From contig CAVUOA010000008.1 of NCBI GenBank assembly GCA_963742955.1, forward strand, positions 992,001 to 1,056,000: a DNA stretch of 64,000 nt, read 5' to 3'. The notes under the pieces were generated by a model. The model was not told the origin of the DNA. It saw only the letters and a list, made by a program, of their open reading frames with translations, and did not search any database. This document shows positions 27,615-37,890 of this stretch, piece after piece (the first letter of the stretch is position 1; each line of letters begins with the position of its first letter). The stretch comes from CAVUOA01 sp963742955. GTDB lineage: Bacteria > Bacteroidota > Ignavibacteria > Tepidaquicellales > OLB5. A program made the position numbers and the translations under genes.

Positions 27615-29041
27615 TTAGTTTTGTTCAAGTTTCTTTATTACTTCTATTCCGTGTTCGTTTTTGGGATTTAACTCAACCGACTTTTTGTAATTCTCCAGCG
27701 CAAGCTTGTTATCGCCGCTGTTAAGGTATGCTTCACCGAGGCTGTCATACACATTCCATGAATCGGGAAACAACTCAACGTTAAGCTTAAATATTTCTAT
27801 TGCTTCATCCAGTTTGCCAGAAGCCATAACGCGGTAACCTATTTGGTTAAGCTCGCTTTCGTTAACTGCATATTTATCTTTATCTTTAAGCACACTGCTT
27901 ACTGCGTCTTTTATGCTCATGTTTTTGCTCAGCTTAAGGAGAACTTCGGCGGCGGATTCTTTGGGTTCGGCTGCCGGCATACCGTACAGAGCTTTTACAA
28001 TGTTGTTAGTAATGCCGTTTATGCTTACCGGCGTAACGTTTGAAAGCAGTATTACTGTAATTTTATCATCAATTATTCTGACCATGTTTGTGATGAACCC
28101 GTTAACCGAGCCGCTGTGGCCAACTACCGTAAGGCTGTCTTTACCGTTCATGCTGATTTTTTCTATATGAAGCCCGTAACCGTAGTCGTTCATATAAGGC
28201 GTCATCATCTTTTTCAGCGATTCGAATGAAACCAGCTTATCGGTATAAAGCGCTTCACCCCATTTATTCAAGTCTTCAACCGTTGAATAAAGGGAACCTG
28301 CTGAATAAGGAAGTGACATATCGATGTATCTTGTGTTCCGGTATCCGTCAAGGTCTTTATCATATCCCGAAGCGCGGTGCTGAATAATTTCTTCGTTATG
28401 GTCAAACCCGGAGTTATCCATTCCAAGCGGCGTGAAAATATTTTCCTGCAGTACTTTCTCATAAGGTTCACCCGTGACCTGTTCAATTATTGCGCCGAGC
28501 ACAATGTAACCCGAATTGCTGTAACTCCATTTTGTACCCGGTTCAAAATCAAGCCCTTTCCGGAGAACAATTTTGTTAATTGCTCCGGGGTCATCGGGAA
28601 AAAACTATCTTTGCGGAAGAAATCGGGGTCATTTGTGTAATTAAAAATTCCTGATGTGTGGTTAAGCAGTTCATGAACGGTAATCATGTCACCTGTTTCT
28701 TTGGGGTAGTAAGGCAGGTAATCGGAAATCTTCCCGTCGAGGCTGAGCTTGCCTTTTTCAACAAGCTGCATTATAAGCATTGCGGTGAATTGTTTTGTTA
28801 TTGAGCCCAGCCGGAATTTTGTTTCGCCGTCATTCGGTATTTTCCATTCCATGTTGGCATAACCGAATCCTTTTTCATAGATTACTTTGCCGTTTTCGGA
28901 TACAAGAACTTCGCCGTTGAATTGGTTAAGCTCATGGTATTTGTTCATAAGCCCGTCAATTTTCTGAACTTTATCCTGGGCATTAGCATTGAAAATAAAA
29001 ATAAATAAAATTAAAAGCAGGAGTTTCGGTAACGTCTTCAT
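27615..29041 (-). CDS. Serine hydrolase, class C beta-lactamase fold, with TPR tail (one frameshift)
   Basis: A signal peptide (LLLLILFIFIFNANAQ) is followed by the beta-lactamase/transpeptidase-like domain. The catalytic Ser80-x-x-Lys83 is in RLGSITKQFT. The Tyr motif is YSN (in KWSYSNSGY), and the third motif is GHSGSVNGF, the HxG form typical of the esterase/DD-peptidase branch. The final ~90 residues carry TPR-like helices (NVYDSLGEAYLNSGDNKLALENYKKSVELNP). The two frames (29041-28487 and 28502-27615) rejoin by one indel near 28555, in FSGKGLDFEPGTKW. The family is exported and acts on D-amino-acid peptides or esters; substrate unknown. About 475 residues when repaired. Confidence 0.85.
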
Positions 29042-29113
29042 GATGTTAAAACTTTTAATATTTAAAAAACAGCGGATTGATACAATTTTAGACGATTTTA
29101 AATCCGTTAGGTT

Positions 29114-29617
29114 TCATTTTTCAAGTGAAAAGAAAAGCAGTTTTTTTCCGAAAAACTCCTTATCGCCTTCAGGTTTCATTCCGAGCTTTTCTATCACATG
29201 AATCGAGGGTGTATTTTCGGGATACACAAGGGCAGCAATCCGTTTTAAACCGAATTTGTTAAAACCGAAATCAAGAATTGCTTTTGCAGTTTCGGTTGCG
29301 TAGCCTTTACCCCATGCAGGTTTTGAAAACAGGTAAGAGACTTCGATATCCGAATTATCCGGCAGCCACGAAAGCCCGCAGAGCCCGATAAACGCGCCTG
29401 TGTCTTTTTCTATGGTTGCCCAGTTGCCGAACTTGAAGCGCTCATAATATTTTTTCCAGTTAACAATTGATTTGCCGGCTTGCTCTGCAGTGAGAACGAT
29501 TCCCTTGCCGACATAACGCATTACATCGGGGTCGGCGTAGATTTCTGTTAAGGGCTTTAAATCGATTTCATCCAGCTCGCGGAGAATGATTCTTTCTGTT
29601 TCAATTATTGTTTTCAT
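29114..29617 (-). CDS. GNAT acetyltransferase, RimJ/RimL type
   Basis: The 167-residue protein starts with TERIILRELDEIDLKPLTEIYADPDVMRYVG, the typical RimJ/RimL opening. FIGLCGLSWLPDNSDIEVSYLF and the acetyl-CoA binding loop WGKGYATETAKAILDFGF (Q/RxxGxG/A form) follow, then ALVYPENTPSIHVIEKLGM. These enzymes acetylate N-terminal amino groups of proteins or small amines. Start ATG overlaps the stop of the upstream DUF481 gene by four bases. Substrate cannot be told. Confidence 0.9.
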   Translation of the reverse strand: MKTIIETERIILRELDEIDLKPLTEIYADPDVMRYVGKGIVLTAEQAGKSIVNWKKYYERFKFGNWATIEKDTGAFIGLCGLSWLPDNSDIEVSYLFSKPAWGKGYATETAKAILDFGFNKFGLKRIAALVYPENTPSIHVIEKLGMKPEGDKEFFGKKLLFFSLEK

Positions 29618-30381
29618 GGAAACACAACCGCCAGACCGAACGTAAGCTTATGGTCAGATTTTTTTACACCAACGGGAACAACGTCTTCATGTTTGTATAA
29701 ATATGCAGCGGTAACTTTCAGAAACCATGTTAACGGCATGCTGAGCTCCGATTCCGAGCGCCATATTGCATTGCTTAATTTCTTAAATGAGGGCTGGTAA
29801 AATGTTGTGTGTGAAATTTCTATTCTTCCTCCGAATAACACTGAATGAAACTTAAGCCTTGCCGAGAGCCGCCATGTTCTGCTGTCATTATTGCCGGGTT
29901 TATCTTTAAGATTTGTATAATCGTAAATGCCTGCTGCTGATATCGAAGCCTTGAATTCAGGTATATTAACAAATGTATATTTAAGCCCTCCGCCGGATTG
30001 CGACCGCAGGTCAATTTCACGCGAGTAACCGAACTCCGTAAGCTGAAGTACAAACGGAGAGAACATCCTGTCATAAAATAAATCAAATGTTAAAGCTGAA
30101 TACAAATCGTTCTCATCTTTCAGCCCGTCCGTTTCGCCGTAATCGAGAGTTGCCATTGCAATTGATTCCAGTATACCGTCTGACCTCTTTAATTCGGCAG
30201 ATGATACTGCAAAAATTTTATCGGTATTTCCCTTCAGGTAAAGTCCCGATAATTTCAGAAATCCTGACCAGTGAGTTTGAGGCTTTTGATTTTTTTTGAC
30301 TGTAACAGTATCCTGAGAAAAAGATAAATTGGAAAATATAAAGACGATGGACAGTAATGCGAAGAAGTAATTCTTTTTCAA
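29614..30381 (-). CDS. DUF481 family outer-membrane beta-barrel protein
   Basis: The 255-residue protein has a signal peptide (FFALLSIVFIFSNLSFSQ), then WSGFLKLSGLYLKGNTDKIFAVSSAELKR, the salt-induced outer-membrane protein (DUF481/YdiY) opening. Alternating strands end in LTFGLAVVF with a terminal aromatic residue (FP), typical of outer-membrane barrels recognised by BamA. It overlaps the GNAT gene by four bases. Role unknown. Confidence 0.82.
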   Translation of the reverse strand: MKKNYFFALLSIVFIFSNLSFSQDTVTVKKNQKPQTHWSGFLKLSGLYLKGNTDKIFAVSSAELKRSDGILESIAMATLDYGETDGLKDENDLYSALTFDLFYDRMFSPFVLQLTEFGYSREIDLRSQSGGGLKYTFVNIPEFKASISAAGIYDYTNLKDKPGNNDSRTWRLSARLKFHSVLFGGRIEISHTTFYQPSFKKLSNAIWRSESELSMPLTWFLKVTAAYLYKHEDVVPVGVKKSDHKLTFGLAVVFP

Positions 30382-30481
30382 ACTACACCTTTCTTTAAAA
30401 AGATAAAATTTATTTCGGAAATTTAACTATAAGGGCGGATAAAAACAATAATTAACAGCCGGCTTAACGAACAAATAAATT

Positions 30482-31297
30482 TTACCCCCCGCCCATCAGG
30501 TGAAGGAGAAAATTACGCACGTGTTCAAACGGCAGTGTGCTGATTCTGTTATAACCGGTGAAAGGATGGTCAAGTACAAATATAAGAAATAGAATAAATG
30601 AATTTATTAGAGTGAGTACTGACGTCATTACATACTGCGCCCGGAGATTTTTTGTGCCGAAGAAAAATGTGTAACCTACAGACGAAACAGCGCAAACTAT
30701 CAGCACAAACCATATTATACCGGGTATAAAATCATTACTTAAAAAATACCTGAGCCGGCGGTACTCACCAAGGTCATTGAGCCGCTTCATCGATTCCTCA
30801 TATATGGGCAGGTTGGGAAGAGCTTTAATATCGGTATTAAGATAAACTTTCCAGAGCTTTTCAAGCCGTTCGCGGGCATCGACGCTGGAGCCTCCTGTGC
30901 CGAGAGAATCCCATTCATCATTTATAACATAGTTTGTGTATTCAAGTATTGCAGTTCTTACATCAGCTTTCAGCGTATCGGGAAATCCCTCGGAATCCAT
31001 AAATAAATCGGCAAGAAGGTTTGCCTCAAGCTCAACGTTGCGTTTAGCGTTATCATAATCGGTCCATGAAACATAAACAACAAAAGCTATGAGCACAGCA
31101 TAAATTAATCCGAATGCATTAAAAATATATCCGGCAACCTCGTGGTTCTCTTTTAGAATCTCACTGGGAAATTTGCGCCTGACAATCTTCAGCCCCAGCA
31201 CCGATAGCAAAACGGGAAATATGCCAACTATAATAATAGAAAGCCATGCCGGAAGATATAATAAGAATTGCATAAAAGTGCTTAGTAAGTTAAACAA
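30482..31297 (-). CDS. DUF4239 membrane protein
   Basis: The 271-residue protein has four predicted membrane helices: two at residues ~12-35 and 58-80, and two at ~195-215 and 228-248. Between them lies a cytoplasmic or periplasmic helical part (DYDNAKRNVELEANLLADLF). The ENHEVAGYIFNAFGLIYAVLIAFVVY segment is typical of DUF4239, a bestrophin-like family found in many bacteria. It may be an ion channel by fold analogy only. It is separated from its neighbours by promoter-sized gaps. Confidence 0.82.
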   Translation of the reverse strand: MFNLLSTFMQFLLYLPAWLSIIIVGIFPVLLSVLGLKIVRRKFPSEILKENHEVAGYIFNAFGLIYAVLIAFVVYVSWTDYDNAKRNVELEANLLADLFMDSEGFPDTLKADVRTAILEYTNYVINDEWDSLGTGGSSVDARERLEKLWKVYLNTDIKALPNLPIYEESMKRLNDLGEYRRLRYFLSNDFIPGIIWFVLIVCAVSSVGYTFFFGTKNLRAQYVMTSVLTLINSFILFLIFVLDHPFTGYNRISTLPFEHVRNFLLHLMGGG

Positions 31298-31466
31298 AAA
31301 TAGTAAAATAAGCGGGCAGAAAAAAGGTTCATTTGAGACTCGTTTTATAAATGCATATTCAAACTGCTTGTCTCTACCCGCTTACCGTATTTATCCATTT
31401 TTTATTCAAAAATTTCGCTATATCTTATGAGTCGTGAAAAAATCTTGAATTGCGAAGTACAATTAA

Positions 31467-34298
31467 ATGAGTTTAGATAAAATAACAATACAGGGAGCGC
31501 GGGTTCATAATCTTAAGAACATTGACCTGGATATTCCGCGCGATAAATTTGTAGTAATAACAGGAATTTCCGGTTCGGGTAAATCCAGTCTTGCATTCGA
31601 TACAATTTATGCTGAAGGACAGCGCAGATTTGTTGAAACACTCTCTGCATATGCCCGCCAATTTATCGGCGGCATCGAGCGCCCCGACGTTGATAAAATA
31701 GAAGGTCTTTCGCCCTCGATTTCAATCGAGCAGAAAACTATATCGCACAATCCGCGTTCGACTGTCGGCACGGTAACAGAAATTTACGATTACCTCCGCC
31801 TGTTGTTTTCAAAATGCGGTGTGCAGCACTGCACAAACTGCGGCAAACCTGTCCAGCGCCAGACCAATGAGCAAATGCTTAACCTTGTGCGCGATACGCT
31901 TGACGGGCAGCGGATTAATATTCTTTCACCTGTTGTACGGGGACGCAAAGGACATTACCGCGAACTGTTCGAACAAATCGAAAAAGACGGCTTCACAAAG
32001 GTAAGGGTTGATAGAAACATAAAAGATATTCTGCCCAAGATGAAAGCTGACCGTTACAAGATTCACGATATAGAAATTGTTGTTGACCGTCTTGTAGTAT
32101 CAAAAGCAACTTCAATACGGCTGGGTGAATCAATCGAAACGGCTCTGCGCTTCGGCGGCGGAATTGTAATCATAAATGATGATGAAACCGGCACAGACCG
32201 CCTGTTCAGTGAAAAGCTTGCGTGTCCTGATTGCGGAATCAGCTTTGATGAGCCGGCGCCGAATTCGTTTTCGTTCAACTCACCTTACGGCTGGTGTCCC
32301 GATTGCATGGGGCTCGGCGCAAGGCGTGAGCTTAACGATGAGCTTATCCTGCCTGATTTCAGCATGAATATTAACGAAGGCGGAATAGCACCGCTCGGAA
32401 AACCGCGCACTAACTGGACATTTTCAGTATTGAAACAACTCATCGAATCATGGGGTTATGATTTCGATACGCCAATTAAGAAATTCTCAAAAGAGCATCT
32501 TGATATAATTTTAAACGGTACAAGAGAAAAACGTGAGTTTTCCTACGTCGATTCCAGAGGCAACAGGCGGACTTATTCGCATCGTTTCATCGGGGTAAAA
32601 AAAATTATTCTTGACTACTACCGCAACCAGACATCGGAATATATCGCCAACTGGGCTGAAGGATTTATGAGCTCCAATATCTGTGAAACTTGCGCAGGCG
32701 GCAAGCTGAAGCAGACTTCGCTTGCAGTGAGGATAGATTCTGCGCGCGGCGAAAAGAACATACACGATATTTCCCAGCTCTCAATTGCAGATGCGCGGAA
32801 ATTTTTTGATGAGCTTAAACTTAACGAACGCCAGGAAACTATAGCCCGCCAGATATTAAAAGAAATCCGTATGAGGCTTGAGTTTATGCTGAACGTTGGG
32901 TTGAATTATTTAACGCTTAACCGAAGCGCAAGGACACTATCCGGCGGCGAGGCACAGCGTATTAAGCTTGCAACTCAAATCGGCTCGCAGCTTAGAGGTG
33001 TTCTTTACATACTGGATGAACCAAGTATCGGGCTTCATCAGCGGGATAATAAGCTGTTGATTGATTCGCTAAAGAACCTGCGCAATATAGGAAACACCGT
33101 AATAGTTGTAGAACATGACCGCCAGATGATAGAAGAATCGGATTATGTTGTTGACCTCGGTCCCGGTGCGGGTGAACATGGCGGCGGTGTGGTTGCATTC
33201 GGCACACCCGAAAGCTTAAACGGAAACTCTATTACAAGCCTGTATCTCTCCGGCAAGAAACAAATAGAAATCCCCAAGAAGCGAAGACGCGGCAACGGAA
33301 AGAGCCTTACACTCAGGGGTGCAACCGGTAATAACCTGAAAAAAATTGATTTAAAGATACCTTTAGGCAAATTTATCTGTATAACCGGTGTAAGTGGTTC
33401 GGGAAAATCTACACTGATAAACGAAACTCTTTACCGGGTACTTTCGAGAAAATTCTTTAAAACACCTGAGCCGCCGCTGCATTATGAATCAATTGAAGGA
33501 TTAAAAAATGTTAATAAAGTAATAGAGGTCGACCAGTCGCCTATAGGCAGAACACCGAGAAGCAATCCCGCAACTTACACAGGCTTGTTTACTTTTATCC
33601 GCGATTTATTCGCATCACTTCCCGAAGCAAAAATCCGAGGATATAAAATCGGGCGTTTCAGCTTCAACGTTAAAGGCGGAAGGTGTGAAGCATGCGAAGG
33701 CGCAGGATTGAAAAAAATTGAAATGAATTTCCTTCCCGACGTTTATGTTACCTGCGATGAGTGCAGGGGCAAACGTTACAACCGTGAAACACTGGAAGTA
33801 CGCTACAAAGGTAAAAACATTTCCGATGTGCTCGAAATGACTGTAGGCGAGGCATTACAGTTCTTTAACGCAATACCAAAACTAAAACGCAAGCTTGAAA
33901 CATTGTATAACGTTGGACTTGGTTATATCAGGTTGGGACAATCAGCCGTAACACTTTCCGGAGGCGAAGCGCAGAGAGTAAAACTATCAACCGAGCTTTC
34001 CAAAGTGCAGACCGGCAAAACTGTTTATATACTCGATGAACCGACCACCGGCCTGCATTTTGAAGATACACGAATGCTTTTAAAAGTGCTTAACCAGCTT
34101 GCAGATAAGGGAAATACCGTAATTGTTATTGAACATAACCTTGATGTTATTAAGACTGCCGATTGGGTAATTGATTTAGGACCTGAAGGAGGCGATGCAG
34201 GCGGTAAAATTATTGCCGAAGGCACACCTGAAGATATTGTTAAGAAGCATATAAAGAAATCTTACACAGCTCAGTATTTAAAGAAAGAACTGAAGTAA
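31467..34298 (+). CDS. uvrA: UvrABC excinuclease subunit A
   Basis: The full-length 943-residue protein has two ABC ATPase modules. The first Walker A is ITGISGSGKSS near residue 33 and the second ITGVSGSGKST near residue 640. Signature motifs are LSGGEAQRIKLA and LSGGEAQRVKLS, with Walker B segments YILDEPSIGLH and YILDEPTTGLH. Zinc-finger Cys pairs are present in CPDCGISFDE/CPDCMG and CEACEGAG/CDECRGKR. It recognises DNA lesions with UvrB in nucleotide excision repair. The gene is uninterrupted. Its stop abuts the stop of the opposite gene with no gap; AACTGAA/TTCAGTT at the junction may form a shared terminator hairpin. Confidence 0.98.
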   Translation: MSLDKITIQGARVHNLKNIDLDIPRDKFVVITGISGSGKSSLAFDTIYAEGQRRFVETLSAYARQFIGGIERPDVDKIEGLSPSISIEQKTISHNPRSTVGTVTEIYDYLRLLFSKCGVQHCTNCGKPVQRQTNEQMLNLVRDTLDGQRINILSPVVRGRKGHYRELFEQIEKDGFTKVRVDRNIKDILPKMKADRYKIHDIEIVVDRLVVSKATSIRLGESIETALRFGGGIVIINDDETGTDRLFSEKLACPDCGISFDEPAPNSFSFNSPYGWCPDCMGLGARRELNDELILPDFSMNINEGGIAPLGKPRTNWTFSVLKQLIESWGYDFDTPIKKFSKEHLDIILNGTREKREFSYVDSRGNRRTYSHRFIGVKKIILDYYRNQTSEYIANWAEGFMSSNICETCAGGKLKQTSLAVRIDSARGEKNIHDISQLSIADARKFFDELKLNERQETIARQILKEIRMRLEFMLNVGLNYLTLNRSARTLSGGEAQRIKLATQIGSQLRGVLYILDEPSIGLHQRDNKLLIDSLKNLRNIGNTVIVVEHDRQMIEESDYVVDLGPGAGEHGGGVVAFGTPESLNGNSITSLYLSGKKQIEIPKKRRRGNGKSLTLRGATGNNLKKIDLKIPLGKFICITGVSGSGKSTLINETLYRVLSRKFFKTPEPPLHYESIEGLKNVNKVIEVDQSPIGRTPRSNPATYTGLFTFIRDLFASLPEAKIRGYKIGRFSFNVKGGRCEACEGAGLKKIEMNFLPDVYVTCDECRGKRYNRETLEVRYKGKNISDVLEMTVGEALQFFNAIPKLKRKLETLYNVGLGYIRLGQSAVTLSGGEAQRVKLSTELSKVQTGKTVYILDEPTTGLHFEDTRMLLKVLNQLADKGNTVIVIEHNLDVIKTADWVIDLGPEGGDAGGKIIAEGTPEDIVKKHIKKSYTAQYLKKELK

Positions 34299-34673
34299 TC
34301 ATATCCATTTCAGTTTCTTATAAAGCTGAACCCCCTTTTTAAGCAAATCACTAACCTGACTCAGTAATTCTTTATCAAGATTTGTCAAATGAAAGCATGA
34401 TTTTCCTTTCAGGCATTTCTTTAATGCTTCGGGTAAATCTTTAAACTCATGGGGATGTGTATAAATTGGAAAGAAATAAAATCCAACAAAATTCTTTTGA
34501 ATGATTACGGAAGCAAAATACATTTTGTCAAATACTTTTTTCCCCACGGTAACCTTTTTCTTTCCGTAGATATCGAAGTGTCCCGGTTTTGAAGAAATCT
34601 TCTCGCCGGGAGGGAAAGACTTCTCAAGTGTTTTCTTCAGTTTTATAAATATTTCTTCTTTGTTTTCTTTCAT
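34299..34673 (-). CDS. DUF1801/YdhG-like small protein
   Basis: The 124-residue protein has the fold signature of the YdhG/DUF1801 group. GKKVFDKMYFASVIIQKNFVGFYFFPIY is the central sheet, KCLKGKSCFHLTNLDKELLSQVSDLLKKGVQLYKKL the C-terminal helices. The family is related to frataxin-like folds and often annotated as hypothetical. Cytoplasmic, no catalytic residues evident. Confidence 0.75.
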   Translation of the reverse strand: MKENKEEIFIKLKKTLEKSFPPGEKISSKPGHFDIYGKKKVTVGKKVFDKMYFASVIIQKNFVGFYFFPIYTHPHEFKDLPEALKKCLKGKSCFHLTNLDKELLSQVSDLLKKGVQLYKKLKWI

Positions 34674-34694
34674 AAATATATAAAGTTTACAATA

Positions 34695-35761
34695 CTAACT
34701 ATTCTTTATTAAACTTTCAACCGCGTTTATAATTTCTTGCGTGTCTAATTCTTCCATACACTTAAAATGCTTTAAAGGGCATAAATTCCTTCCGTGGTCA
34801 GTACAGGGACGGCATGCGAGCGTTTTGTTTTCAACGATAACATTCTGAGATGTTAGCGGATAAAATCCGAATGCGGGAACAGTTGAGCCGTAAATTTGAA
34901 CTATCGGCGTACCAGTAGAGGCGCCTATATGCGCTGCGGCAGAATCAACAGAAATAAGGCAAAGTGATTTTTCAATAACTGCTTCGTGACTGCAAACGGT
35001 GAAAGTTTTCCGCACATGTTAAGAAGCATTTCGGTTTTAGCTTCACTTTCAATCTCATTGCAGTACGATATATCATCTTTACCGCCGATTAATATTACCT
35101 TATAGCCTTTATCAATCAGGCTATAGATTATTTCAATTGATATATTTTTCGGAAGCTGCTTTGTAAACCACTTTGAACACGGGGCAAGTGAAATATAGTG
35201 CCTGGAGTGTGTCGTGTGCGGAGTGAAGAGTTTATCAACAATTTCTTTATCATCTTCAGACGGAAACAATTCCGGTTTGAGAATCTGATTTTCATCGGTT
35301 AACAGAATACCCGGTATTGATTTCACCAGCTCCAGATTCCGCAGAATTTCATGTGTATCACTTATATACGGTACACTGTGTGTAAGCAGGTTTGACATTG
35401 AATTCCTGTTGAATCCGATTCTGATTTTTGCTCCCGATAAATGCGTAATCAGCGCGCTGCGGAAAGAACGGTGCGGTGAAAGAACAATATCATATTCAGA
35501 TTTTCTGACACGTGAAATTATTTCACGCAGCTTTGATGCCTTGCTCTTTCCACGTTTATCGTAAACAATAAGATTTGTTATATACGGATTGTTTTTTAAA
35601 ACCTCTTCGGTTTGCGGAATACACATAAAATCAATTTCAGCTTCAGGCAGCTGCTTTTTTATATTCTGAACAACCGGAAGTGTTAATATTACATCACCGA
35701 GATATGCTGTTTGAATGACTAATATTTTAGGGTTCGGCTTCATTCTATATATTTTCAACAT
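34695..35761 (-). CDS. Glycosyltransferase family 9, heptosyltransferase-like (one frameshift)
   Basis: Two overlapping frames (35761-34925 and 35015-34695) make a protein of about 350 residues. ILVIQTAYLGDVILTLPVVQNIKKQLPEA and IDFMC are the GT9 N-terminal signature. HLSGAKIRIGFNRNSMS follows, then LAPCSKWFTKQLP, IGGKDD, and after the break ISVDSAAAHIGASTGTPIVQIYG, the conserved donor-side loop. The break lies near 35000 within the LLKN(H)EAVI region. GT9 enzymes add ADP-heptose or related sugars to the LPS inner core. It lies 39 bases after the LpxL-type gene on the same strand, consistent with LPS assembly. Confidence 0.87.
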
Positions 35762-35800
35762 TCGTCCTGCGGCTCTAAGTCGTAGGACGAATCTCTTTTA

Positions 35801-36682
35801 TTAATACTCAATTAAATGTTTAAATCTTTTATGAAACCACAGCCAGTGGTCGGGATTCTCTTTAATAAACTCAGCCAGTATATCCGCATGCGCCTGTGTA
35901 AGTTTTTTAATATTCTCTTCATTGTATTCACTGAAACCTGAAATATCTATATCTCTCATAATAATTTTATACGAGCCGTTAGGTTTCCTCACTGATGCTC
36001 CGAAAACTACCGGAGCCCCTGTTTTAAGCGCAAATCTTGCCGCCCCTTCGAAAGCCGGTACATCATCTGTAAAAAATTTCACCTTAACGGAATTTTCTTT
36101 CGGCGCAGACTGGTCACTGAGCATAGCAATTATTTTATTATTCCTCAGTAAATATAGTACTTCTCTTGCGGCTGTGGTCATTTCAATCATTTTATTTCCG
36201 CGCAATTCTCTTATGCGGTTTATTCGTTTATCAACCATTGTGTTTGACTGCTCTTTCACAATAACATTAAACGGCTCTCCTGTAAGAAGTCCCCCGCCGT
36301 ATGCTGTCAGTTCCCAGTTACCGAAGTGCGCGCTTACTATTACGAGTCCTTTTCCTGCTTTCAGCTTTTGGCTTATGATTACCAGGTCATCGGGATTCAA
36401 GAGCGTGAGCAGCTTATCTCCTCTTAATTTCGGGAGATAAAAGAACTCGAAAATTACGGTCATTACATTAATATATGCGCCTTTGATTATTGACCTGATT
36501 TGAGCTTCGGATTTCTCCGGGAAGGCAAGTTTAATATTCTTATAGGCTGTTTTTTTCCTTATTGGAATGAAATAATAGAAAAACAATCCTTTAAGCTTTG
36601 CAATATGCTGAATAAACCTAAGCGGAAAGAGGGGAACAGTCTTTTCAAGAAATATAAATAAAACATAAACTAAGAAATTCAT
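35801..36682 (-). CDS. Lysophospholipid/lipid A acyltransferase, LpxL/HtrB family
   Basis: The 293-residue protein has an N-terminal membrane anchor (LVYVLFIFLEKTVPLFPL) and the family's HX4(D/E) motif as SAHFGNWE near residue 119. Conserved blocks NKIIAMLSDQSAPKENSVKVKFF and APVVFGASVRKPNGSYKI follow, and the C-terminal NPDHWLWFHKRFK is highly typical. It transfers a secondary acyl chain to lipid A at the inner membrane. It precedes the GT9 gene, forming an LPS pair. Confidence 0.92.
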   Translation of the reverse strand: MNFLVYVLFIFLEKTVPLFPLRFIQHIAKLKGLFFYYFIPIRKKTAYKNIKLAFPEKSEAQIRSIIKGAYINVMTVIFEFFYLPKLRGDKLLTLLNPDDLVIISQKLKAGKGLVIVSAHFGNWELTAYGGGLLTGEPFNVIVKEQSNTMVDKRINRIRELRGNKMIEMTTAAREVLYLLRNNKIIAMLSDQSAPKENSVKVKFFTDDVPAFEGAARFALKTGAPVVFGASVRKPNGSYKIIMRDIDISGFSEYNEENIKKLTQAHADILAEFIKENPDHWLWFHKRFKHLIEY

Positions 36683-36757
36683 CTCAAAAAATTACTCAAA
36701 AATCATAGATATAGCAATTTAATAAGATTTGTGGGTTCAAACCTGCAAGACAGTGCA

Positions 36758-36790
36758 GGGGCACACTAATATCATAGGAGATGTGCCCCC
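36758..36790. repeat. GGGGCACA/TGTGCCCC hairpin in intergenic leader
   Basis: An 8-base-pair perfect stem with a 16-base loop lies ~100 bases before the GH130 gene. Related GGGCACG/CGTGCCC stems occur at 57657-57735, so it is probably a dispersed element. Confidence 0.5.
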
Positions 36791-36888
36791 AAGTCCTTAA
36801 CTTAAGCTATGCACAATAGTTCTAAAGGACACGAAGTTATGCAATGTGCGGGATATTCCTGTAAATACTTAAATAAAATCAATAGCTT

Positions 36889-37854
36889 ATGAAATTTCCT
36901 AATAACAAACCCCGGGCAGACCTTTTCAAAAGATATAAAAGCAATCCGATTCTTGTACCTTCAATGTGGCCATACCGGATAAATTCAGCGTTCAATGCCG
37001 GTGCAACAATCTACAAAGATAAAGTTCTGCTTCTGGTAAGAGTTGAAGATATGAGAGGTTTCTCACACCTTAGCAAAGCTGTGAGTAAAAACGGTTTGAC
37101 CGATTGGGAAATAGACCCGATGCCCACATTTGCGCCTGACCCGGAAAATTATCCCGAAGACCATTACGGCGTTGAAGACCCGAGAATAATTAAATTGGAA
37201 AATGACGAGCGTTATGCCATAGTATACACATCTTTTTCTAAAAGCGGTCCGCTTGTTTCGCTGGCTACAACCGAAGATTTTACCAGTTTCACAAGGTGCG
37301 GTATTGTTGCGGTACCTGAAGATAAAGATGCATCTCTTTTTCCGAGAAAGTTTAACGGCAGATGGGCGCTGCTCCACAGACCTTCACCTTCTAATGTAAT
37401 GATGGGCGCGCATATTTGGCTATCGTTCTCTCCCGACTTAAAACACTGGGGAGACAGCAATGTGCTTATTCCCGCACGCAGCGGAAGCTGGTGGGATGCA
37501 TACAGGATAGGGCTCGGTCCGCAGCCAATTGAAACACCCGAAGGCTGGCTGATTATTTATCACGGCGTGAAAATTACGGTTGCCGGCGGCATCTACAGGC
37601 TTGGGCTTGCGCTGCTTGACCTTGACGACCCGCGTAAGGTTATAAGAAGAAGCAGTGAGTGGGTCTTCGGACCAAATGAAATTTATGAAAGAATAGGCGA
37701 TGTGCCGGATGTTACTTTTCCGTGCGGCGTTGTTGTAAAAGGAGATGAGCTGATTATGTACTACGGCGCTGCCGATACGTCTGTTGCCGTTGCCGTTGCA
37801 TCTATGAAAGAAGTTCTTGATTTCATTATGAAATCAGAACCGATGGATAGCTGA
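36889..37854 (+). CDS. GH130 family mannoside phosphorylase (copy 2)
   Basis: The 321-residue protein is shorter than copy 1 but has the same order of motifs: YGVEDPRII with the presumed acid Asp, VYTSFSKSGPLVSLATTEDF, WALLHRPSP, and SWWDAYRIGLGPQPIETPEGWLIIYHG. It closes with DVTFPCGVVVKGDELIMYYGAADTSVAVAV. No signal peptide. It is followed 36 bases later by the GT4 gene of the same type as that near copy 1, so the two form an operon. Phosphorolysis of beta-mannosides is the family activity; which linkage cannot be told. The two copies are clearly divergent, so they may act on different linkages or chain lengths. Confidence 0.87.
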   Translation: MKFPNNKPRADLFKRYKSNPILVPSMWPYRINSAFNAGATIYKDKVLLLVRVEDMRGFSHLSKAVSKNGLTDWEIDPMPTFAPDPENYPEDHYGVEDPRIIKLENDERYAIVYTSFSKSGPLVSLATTEDFTSFTRCGIVAVPEDKDASLFPRKFNGRWALLHRPSPSNVMMGAHIWLSFSPDLKHWGDSNVLIPARSGSWWDAYRIGLGPQPIETPEGWLIIYHGVKITVAGGIYRLGLALLDLDDPRKVIRRSSEWVFGPNEIYERIGDVPDVTFPCGVVVKGDELIMYYGAADTSVAVAVASMKEVLDFIMKSEPMDS

Positions 37855-37890
37855 TTTAAACAATGATTTTTAAAAACATGGAGAGTTATT